DNA from: Pseudomonadota bacterium
Lineage (GTDB): Bacteria > Pseudomonadota > Gammaproteobacteria > Burkholderiales > Thiobacillaceae
NCBI GenBank assembly: GCA_021836225.1
Contig: JAKBJA010000073.1
Span: 1 to 32,996 of the forward strand
Reading direction: 5' to 3'
DNA length: 32,996 nucleotides
A program made the position numbers and the translations under genes. Shown one piece after another: positions 28,787 to 32,996 of the stretch; positions within the stretch are counted from its first letter, which is position 1, and each line of letters starts with the position of its first letter. Below the pieces are notes generated by a model, which saw nothing but the letters and a program-made list of their open reading frames with translations, made no database searches and was not told where the DNA came from.

Positions 28787-30194
28787 GCCAAGAGTACGAG
28801 ATGGATAGAATCGATTCGGCCAACGCCAAGCTCGGATTGAGTTCAAGTGCCCGAAGGCATTCTGCTACCGCGGCATCCAGTTCGTGCCGAGTGAAGCGGA
28901 CCCAACCAAGGATCGCGTGCGCCCAAGCATCGCTATCGTCGTAGGAGACTGCTTGCTTTGCCGCGTCATACGCCCTGGTCCGCACCGCATCGAGATCATC
29001 TTCCCAACCAAAGATATTTACCCAGCAAAGTGCGAACGCGAGGCCGCTGAGAGCCGTGGTGTTTCTCTGGTCCAGCTGGAGAGCTTTCTCGAAATACCGC
29101 CTCGCTTCGGCAAGGTCGTCTTTGCCACGGCGCGACAGATGCCAGTTTCCACGCATGGCACAGTCCCAGGCGTCGAGATTCTCGGGCCCCTTGCGTTCAG
29201 CACGTCTGGCTTCTGCGGAAATGAACGCTGGCGCGACCGTCGTTGTGATCGCCTCGCTGATCTCGTCCTGAAGCGCGAAAATGTCGTTGAGGTTTCTGTC
29301 ATAACGTTCTGCCCAGACGTGGCGTCCGGTCTTGGCATCGATGAGCTGCGCTCCGATGCGGACGCGTGTGCCGGATTTCCGCACACTTCCTTCAAGAACG
29401 TATTGGACACCTAGTTCACGCGCAACCTGCGCCAAGTCGACTGAACTATTCTTGTAAGAAAAACTGGAATTGCGGGCGATCACGAAGAACCAATGAAATC
29501 GCGATAGTCCGGTGATGATGTCCTCGCTGATGCCATCGGCGAAGTATTCCTGCTCGGGATCGCCACTCATGTTCGTGAATGGAAGGACAGCTATGGTGGG
29601 TTTGTCAGACAAGTCTGGTGCACGCCGATCCCCCTGGGACTGAGAATCGGGTTGGGGAATGGTCGTACCCGGCCTCAGCTTCACAGCAAATGCCCTTACC
29701 AACCCATCGAATCCTTTAAGCGCAAGATCGCCCAGATCTTCGTAGTCGAACGGCAAGCGCTTGGGTACTGTTTCGTAAGCCGCGCCATGGATCACGACAC
29801 CACCCGGTTCGGCGAGTTGTTCCAGGCGCTGCGCCAAAACCACCCCGTCACCAGTCACCGTATTGTCGGCCACCACGACTTCTCCGATGGAAATACCCAC
29901 TCGAAGTATCGGGCGCACATCGTCAGCCAGTTCACTGACGTAGGCAGCATTGGCTATCTGAAACGCCAGAGAGGCATTGACGGCATCCGATGCCATATGG
30001 AATTCGGCAACCAGCGCATCACCGCGAACCTCATGGGCCACCCCATTGTAAAGTCTGATCGTGTCGGAAAATCTCTGGAATGTGTCTCGGATGCGTTCGT
30101 GAGCGAGCGTCTCGTCCAAATGGACAAGCCGGGTTGAACTGACAACATCAGCGTGCAGGATTACAGCAAGCTTTCGCGACAGCGCATTGCCCAT
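28770..30194 (-). CDS. Soluble class III cyclase-like protein with TolB/FlgO-like segment and TPRs (copy 2, frameshifted)
   Basis: The intact reading frame is 474 residues. Residues 1-175 are the cyclase-like domain, about 84% identical to copy 1 by hand count. A linker with no transmembrane helix follows, then a TolB/FlgO-like segment (AVLPFTNMSGDPEQEYFADGI, LEGSVRKSG, VWAERYDR) and TPR-like repeats. The frame then stops early because of a G7 run at 28780-28786. As in copy 1, Glu replaces the adenine-selecting Lys (55) and Val replaces the catalytic Asn (119). ATG 30194 has GGAG seven bases upstream. It may yield a truncated protein lacking the last TPRs, or the frameshift may be a sequencing error or a reversible slip. 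Terminator hairpins of similar sequence flank the gene on both sides. Confidence 0.7.
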   Translation of the reverse strand: MGNALSRKLAVILHADVVSSTRLVHLDETLAHERIRDTFQRFSDTIRLYNGVAHEVRGDALVAEFHMASDAVNASLAFQIANAAYVSELADDVRPILRVGISIGEVVVADNTVTGDGVVLAQRLEQLAEPGGVVIHGAAYETVPKRLPFDYEDLGDLALKGFDGLVRAFAVKLRPGTTIPQPDSQSQGDRRAPDLSDKPTIAVLPFTNMSGDPEQEYFADGISEDIITGLSRFHWFFVIARNSSFSYKNSSVDLAQVARELGVQYVLEGSVRKSGTRVRIGAQLIDAKTGRHVWAERYDRNLNDIFALQDEISEAITTTVAPAFISAEARRAERKGPENLDAWDCAMRGNWHLSRRGKDDLAEARRYFEKALQLDQRNTTALSGLAFALCWVNIFGWEDDLDAVRTRAYDAAKQAVSYDDSDAWAHAILGWVRFTRHELDAAVAECLRALELNPSLALAESILSISYSWRGGQR

Positions 30195-30479
30195 TCAATA
30201 CTCCATCGTTTGAATGCATCGCCTGATTGTTCAAACTAGCGTATTGGCATTCAACGATTCGCCATGGAGCTCCGCTGGCTTTCGTAGTATCAACAATTGC
30301 CTGAAGCAGGGGATCCATCGTTCGTCGGTTGGATCAGCTGCGACTTTGCACGCTGATGGAGTGCGCGACCCGGGTGAAGTGCTCGGCGTTTTCCGGGGCG
30401 ATGGTTGCGAAGATGTAAGGCTCGGGTCAGCGATAAAAAACCCCGCCGAAGCGGGGTTTTTTATTGCCAGTTCAACAAC
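30195..30479. other. 285-base gap upstream of cyclase copy 2
   Basis: No gene is supported here. On the minus strand about 30 codons (roughly 30425 to 30338) read without stop as PEPYIFATIAPENAEHFTRV and on, ending in a TGA. This has the look of a coding tail but has no start, so it may be a remnant or chance. The csp terminator lies at 30433-30464. The cyclase promoter is presumably between 30195 and 30330; I see no clear boxes. Confidence 0.3.
30433..30464. terminator. Bidirectional terminator downstream of csp
   Basis: ATAAAAAACCCCGC, loop CGAA, GCGGGGTTTTTTAT: a strong stem with A- and T-tracts, 15 bases past the csp stop. The core is nearly the same as the icd terminator at 28371. Confidence 0.88.
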
Positions 30480-30686
30480 TCAACCTTGCGGCTGGATGTT
30501 GGAGGCCTGCTTGCCTTTTGGGCCCTGGCTGACTTCGAAAGTGACCTTCTGGCCTTCCTTCAGCGTTTTGAAGCCATTGGACTGGATGGCAGAAAAATGT
30601 GCGAACACATCCTCGCCGCCGTCATCCGGGGTGATGAAGCCAAAACCCTTGGCGTCGCTGAACCACTTGACAGTACCTGTTGCCAT
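30480..30686 (-). CDS. Cold-shock protein (CspA family)
   Basis: A 68-residue single cold-shock domain that binds single-stranded RNA or DNA and melts RNA structure. The RNP1 motif KGFGFI and an RNP2 motif VFAHF (usually VFVHF) are present, as is the typical start [17 protein letters not shown] strong ribosome binding site AGGAGGG lies nine bases before the ATG. A strong hairpin closes the gene. A leader of about 165 bases to a possible promoter fits the long, regulatory 5' leaders of csp genes. Whether it is cold-induced or constitutive (like CspE/CspC) cannot be read from sequence. Confidence 0.96.
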   Translation of the reverse strand: MATGTVKWFSDAKGFGFITPDDGGEDVFAHFSAIQSNGFKTLKEGQKVTFEVSQGPKGKQASNIQPQG

Positions 30687-30968
30687 TAAAACTCCCTCCT
30701 AGGCGTGACACTAAACATAACCGCGAGAAGCACAAATGCACCGGCGGATGACAGGACGGCGTGATTTTTTTAGCCGTCGGTCTGAATTCAAGCGCGCTAC
30801 CCGGTGATGCCCCTGCGGTAATGCCAAACCTGCACGGTTCTTGAAACCAAACTGATTGCTTTTTACTACCGCCCATGAGTTTTTACAAGAGTAAAGCGTA
30901 TAAAAACAAAGGCCTTTACCAGGCTGTGGTTTCCTTCCAACTCGGGCTTGTGCGGTAGGATGCGCGCC
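30687..30968. other. 282-base divergent gap between csp and earP
   Basis: It holds the csp leader (minus strand), the candidate csp promoter, and on the plus strand a TATAAA box at 30899-30904 that could be the -10 of an earP promoter, with only a poor -35 near 30876. No gene is supported. Confidence 0.35.
30860..30888 (-). promoter_or_regulatory. Candidate csp promoter
   Basis: On the minus strand TTGTAA (30888-30883) and TAAAAA (30865-30860) are 17 bases apart, four of six matches each. Transcription from here would give a leader of about 165 bases before csp, a length usual for cold-shock genes. Confidence 0.35.
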
Positions 30969-32108
30969 ATGCGCACCAATTGGGACATCTTCTGCAAGGT
31001 CGTCGACAACTACGGCGACATCGGCATCGCCTGGCGGCTGGCGCGCGGGCTGGCCCGCGAGCATGGTCTGGCGGTGCGGTTGTGGGTGGATGAACTGCAC
31101 GCGTTTCACCGCATCTGGCCGCTGATCGATCCCGATGCGGAAGAACAGGCTTGCGAAGGGGTGAAGGTCTGCGCCTGGCGCACGCCATTTGCAGCAGCGG
31201 AGCCGGCGCAGGTGGTGATCGATGCCTTCGGCTGCACCCTGCCTGACGCCTATCTGGCAGCGATGAGCGTGCAGTCGCCGCCGCCAGTGTGGATCAATCT
31301 CGAATACCTGAGCGCCGAGCCCTGGGTGGCCGAGCACCATGGCCTGCCGTCGCCGCATCCGCGGCTGCCGCTGATCCGGCATTTTTTCTTTCCCGGTTAC
31401 ACGCCGGACACCGGCGGCCTGCTGGCCGAGGCGGATCTGGCCGAACGGCGCGCCGCGTTCGTGCAGGGCGGAATCCCGGCGTTCTGGCGCGCGCTGGATC
31501 TTGAAGCACCGCAGGCGGACGAACTGCGGGTGTCGCTGTTCGCCTATGAGAATCCCGCGCTGCCAGGCCTGCTCGACGCCTGGGCGGCCGACACGCGGCC
31601 CGTCACCTGCCTGGTTCCGGAAGGCCGGGTCATTCCGCAACTGGCCGCGTGGCTGTCCGTTCCCGGCTTGCAGGCGGGCGACAGGCACCAGCGCGGTGCC
31701 CTGCAGTTGCATATCCTGCCGTTTCTGGATCAGGACCGGTACGACCATCTGCTGTGGGCATGCGGCCTCAACTTCGTGCGCGGCGAGGATTCCTGCGTAC
31801 GCGCGCAGTGGGCGGCGCGGCCGCTGGTGTGGCAGGCCTATCCGCAGACCGACGCGGCGCACTGGGACAAAACGGACGCGCTGCTGGCCCGCTATACGGA
31901 AGGGCTGGAGGACAAAGCCGCGCACGCGGTGAGCGGGCTGTGGCGGCACTGGAACGGCATGCCGGATGTGGCAGACATGGCCACCTGCTGGACCGCCTGG
32001 CGTGCGCGGCAGGATGCTATCGAAAGGCATGCGATGGCCTGGTGCGACCGCCTGAGCCTGGCCGGACGGCTTACCGACAAGCTGGTGGATTTTGTGGAAA
32101 ATAAGTAA
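30969..32108 (+). CDS. earP: EF-P arginine rhamnosyltransferase EarP
   Basis: EarP transfers rhamnose from dTDP-L-rhamnose to Arg32 of translation elongation factor P. The 379-residue sequence shows the DUF2331 start MRTNWDIFCKVVDNYGDIGIAWRL. Numbering from ATG 30969 puts the key aspartates at D13 and D17 and the glutamate of FVRGEDS at E273, the positions reported as catalytic for the Pseudomonas aeruginosa enzyme. That agreement fixes the start, which also has AGGA eight bases upstream; in-frame starts at 30948 and 30960 were rejected. The sugar-binding C-terminal half is GT-B like. efp follows after 50 bases. Confidence 0.95.
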   Translation: MRTNWDIFCKVVDNYGDIGIAWRLARGLAREHGLAVRLWVDELHAFHRIWPLIDPDAEEQACEGVKVCAWRTPFAAAEPAQVVIDAFGCTLPDAYLAAMSVQSPPPVWINLEYLSAEPWVAEHHGLPSPHPRLPLIRHFFFPGYTPDTGGLLAEADLAERRAAFVQGGIPAFWRALDLEAPQADELRVSLFAYENPALPGLLDAWAADTRPVTCLVPEGRVIPQLAAWLSVPGLQAGDRHQRGALQLHILPFLDQDRYDHLLWACGLNFVRGEDSCVRAQWAARPLVWQAYPQTDAAHWDKTDALLARYTEGLEDKAAHAVSGLWRHWNGMPDVADMATCWTAWRARQDAIERHAMAWCDRLSLAGRLTDKLVDFVENK

Positions 32109-32158
32109 AATGGCGAGTTTACTCAATCCCTTAGAAGCTCTCGCAGCAGGACACACCC

Positions 32159-32719
32159 ATGAAAATCGCACAGGAACTCCGCGCCGGCAACGTCGTGATG
32201 ATCGGTAAAGACCCGATGGTGGTGCAAAAGGCCGAATTCTCGAAATCGGGTCGCAATGCCTCCGTCGTCAAAATGAAACTCAAGAACCTGCTCAATGGTT
32301 CCGGCATGGAAAGCGTCTATCGTGCCGACGACAAGTTCGAGACCGTCAACCTTGACCGCAAGGAATGCACCTATTCCTACTTCGCCGACCCGCTGTATGT
32401 TTTCATGGACAGCGAATACAACCAGTACGAAGTCGAAGGCGAAAACCTCGGTGACGCGCTGAACTACCTCGACGACGGCATGCCGGTCGAAGTGGTGTTC
32501 TACGATGGCAAGGCGATCTCGGTCGAGATGCCCACCACGGTCGTGCGCGAAGTCGAGTACACCGAACCCGCCGTGCGCGGCGACACCTCGGGCAAGGTCA
32601 TGAAGCCGGCGCGCATCAAGCCCACCGGGTTCGAACTGCCGGTCGCGGCCTTCGTCGAGATCGGCGACATGATCGAAATCGACACCCGCACCAACGAATT
32701 CAAGCGCCGCGCCAACTGA
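32159..32719 (+). CDS. efp: Translation elongation factor P
   Basis: EF-P enters the ribosomal E site to rescue stalling at consecutive prolines. The 186-residue protein has the KOW-like N-domain and two OB domains (ending [26 protein letters not shown]). The loop that reaches the peptidyl-transferase centre reads [11 protein letters not shown], with Arg at position 32 where E. coli has the lysine modified by EpmA. Together with the adjacent earP this marks the rhamnosyl-arginine type. ATG 32159 has AGGA about ten bases upstream. A strong terminator follows. Confidence 0.97.
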   Translation: MKIAQELRAGNVVMIGKDPMVVQKAEFSKSGRNASVVKMKLKNLLNGSGMESVYRADDKFETVNLDRKECTYSYFADPLYVFMDSEYNQYEVEGENLGDALNYLDDGMPVEVVFYDGKAISVEMPTTVVREVEYTEPAVRGDTSGKVMKPARIKPTGFELPVAAFVEIGDMIEIDTRTNEFKRRAN

Positions 32720-32739
32720 GCGCTACGCCGGATCCGAAC

Positions 32740-32763
32740 AAAAGGCAGCCGAGGCTGCCTTTT
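32740..32763 (+). terminator. Rho-independent terminator of efp
   Basis: AAAAGGCAGCC / GGCTGCCTTTT with a two-base GA centre (32740-32763), followed by GTTTTTGG. It ends the earP-efp transcript 21 bases past the efp stop. Confidence 0.88.
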
Positions 32764-32822
32764 GTTTTTGGTCGTCTGTTCAGCGGCGTTAAAATAGCCG
32801 CTCGTTTTCACGCTGCTTCCCC

Positions 32823-32996
32823 ATGACCGACCCGCGCTTCATCCATCTTCGCCTGCACACCGAGTACTCCGTCGCCGATGGCCTGGTACGGGTGGACGAG
32901 GCGGTCAAGCGCGCGAAGGGCATCGCGATGCCGGCGCTCGGCCTGTCCGATCTGTCCAACACCTTCGGCTGGGTGAAGTTCTACCGCGCGGCGCGC
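32823..32996 (+). CDS. dnaE: DNA polymerase III alpha subunit DnaE (N-terminus only)
   Basis: The first 58 codons of the replicative polymerase. MTDPRFIHLRLHTEYSVADGLVRVDEAVKRA and PALGLSDLSNTFGWVKFY are the start of the PHP domain of bacterial DnaE; the family LHxHTEYS motif reads LRLHTEYS here. The remaining roughly 1100 codons lie beyond the window. ATG 32823 is the family start. A TAAAAT box lies about 35 bases upstream, a possible -10. Confidence 0.93.
   Translation, partial: MTDPRFIHLRLHTEYSVADGLVRVDEAVKRAKGIAMPALGLSDLSNTFGWVKFYRAAR

Noticed and set aside
30214..30702. A 162-codon plus-strand frame across the csp gene
   Set aside because: It contains the csp terminator hairpin and runs antisense to a textbook cold-shock protein; no family features are present.

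Overview
The window is a chromosomal segment of a GC-rich betaproteobacterium. The evidence is the gene set and its order: surE-pcm-nlpD-rpoS, tamA-tamB, EF-P with an arginine at position 32 next to earP, and glnS. A Thiobacillus-like member of the Nitrosomonadales is my best guess, but the genus is not proven from sequence alone. Coding density is high, both ends cut genes (clpB on the left, dnaE on the right), and no rRNA, tRNA, CRISPR array, transposase or integrase was seen.

Layout. 1-2438: 3' part of clpB with its terminator. 2617-4542 (minus): membrane-anchored class III cyclase-like protein with a TolB/FlgO-like segment and TPR repeats. 4707-10300: tamA-tamB, the outer-membrane/inner-membrane envelope transport pair. 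10434-13712: surE-pcm-nlpD-rpoS, a stationary-phase/repair cluster in which every junction overlaps. 13736-14392: HAD nucleotidase. 14389-14778 (minus): Mth938-like protein. 14934-20744: alaA, hom, thrC, a uracil-DNA glycosylase-like gene, a GST and msrA, all tightly packed. 20745-23212: an AT-richer accessory insert of three poorly known genes. 23213-27037 (minus): glnS, then the unit rluE-nudJ-mnmA. 27108-28349: icd, divergent from rluE; icd-rluE-nudJ-mnmA has the same order as in E. coli. 28415-30194 (minus): a second cyclase/TPR gene, broken by a one-base frameshift in a G7 run. 30480-30686 (minus): cold-shock protein. 30969-32719: earP-efp. 32823 onward: start of dnaE.

Most of the window is core housekeeping: protein quality control (ClpB, Pcm, MsrA), general stress response (RpoS), threonine and alanine synthesis, tRNA charging and thiolation, envelope biogenesis, and rescue of polyproline stalling by rhamnosylated EF-P.

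Two parts stand out. The first is the 2.4-kb insert between msrA and glnS. It holds a short Fe(II)/2-oxoglutarate dioxygenase whose stop overlaps the start of a gene for a protein with a HEPN-type RNxxxH motif and a two-CxxC zinc ribbon. A third protein follows whose C-terminus recalls AbiJ-like abortive-infection proteins. This is the best candidate here for an undescribed, possibly defensive, system. The second is the pair of cyclase paralogues 25 kb apart. Their N-terminal cyclase domains are about 84% identical while the rest of the proteins has diverged. Both lack two canonical class III catalytic/substrate positions, one has a membrane anchor and the other does not, and one is frameshifted.
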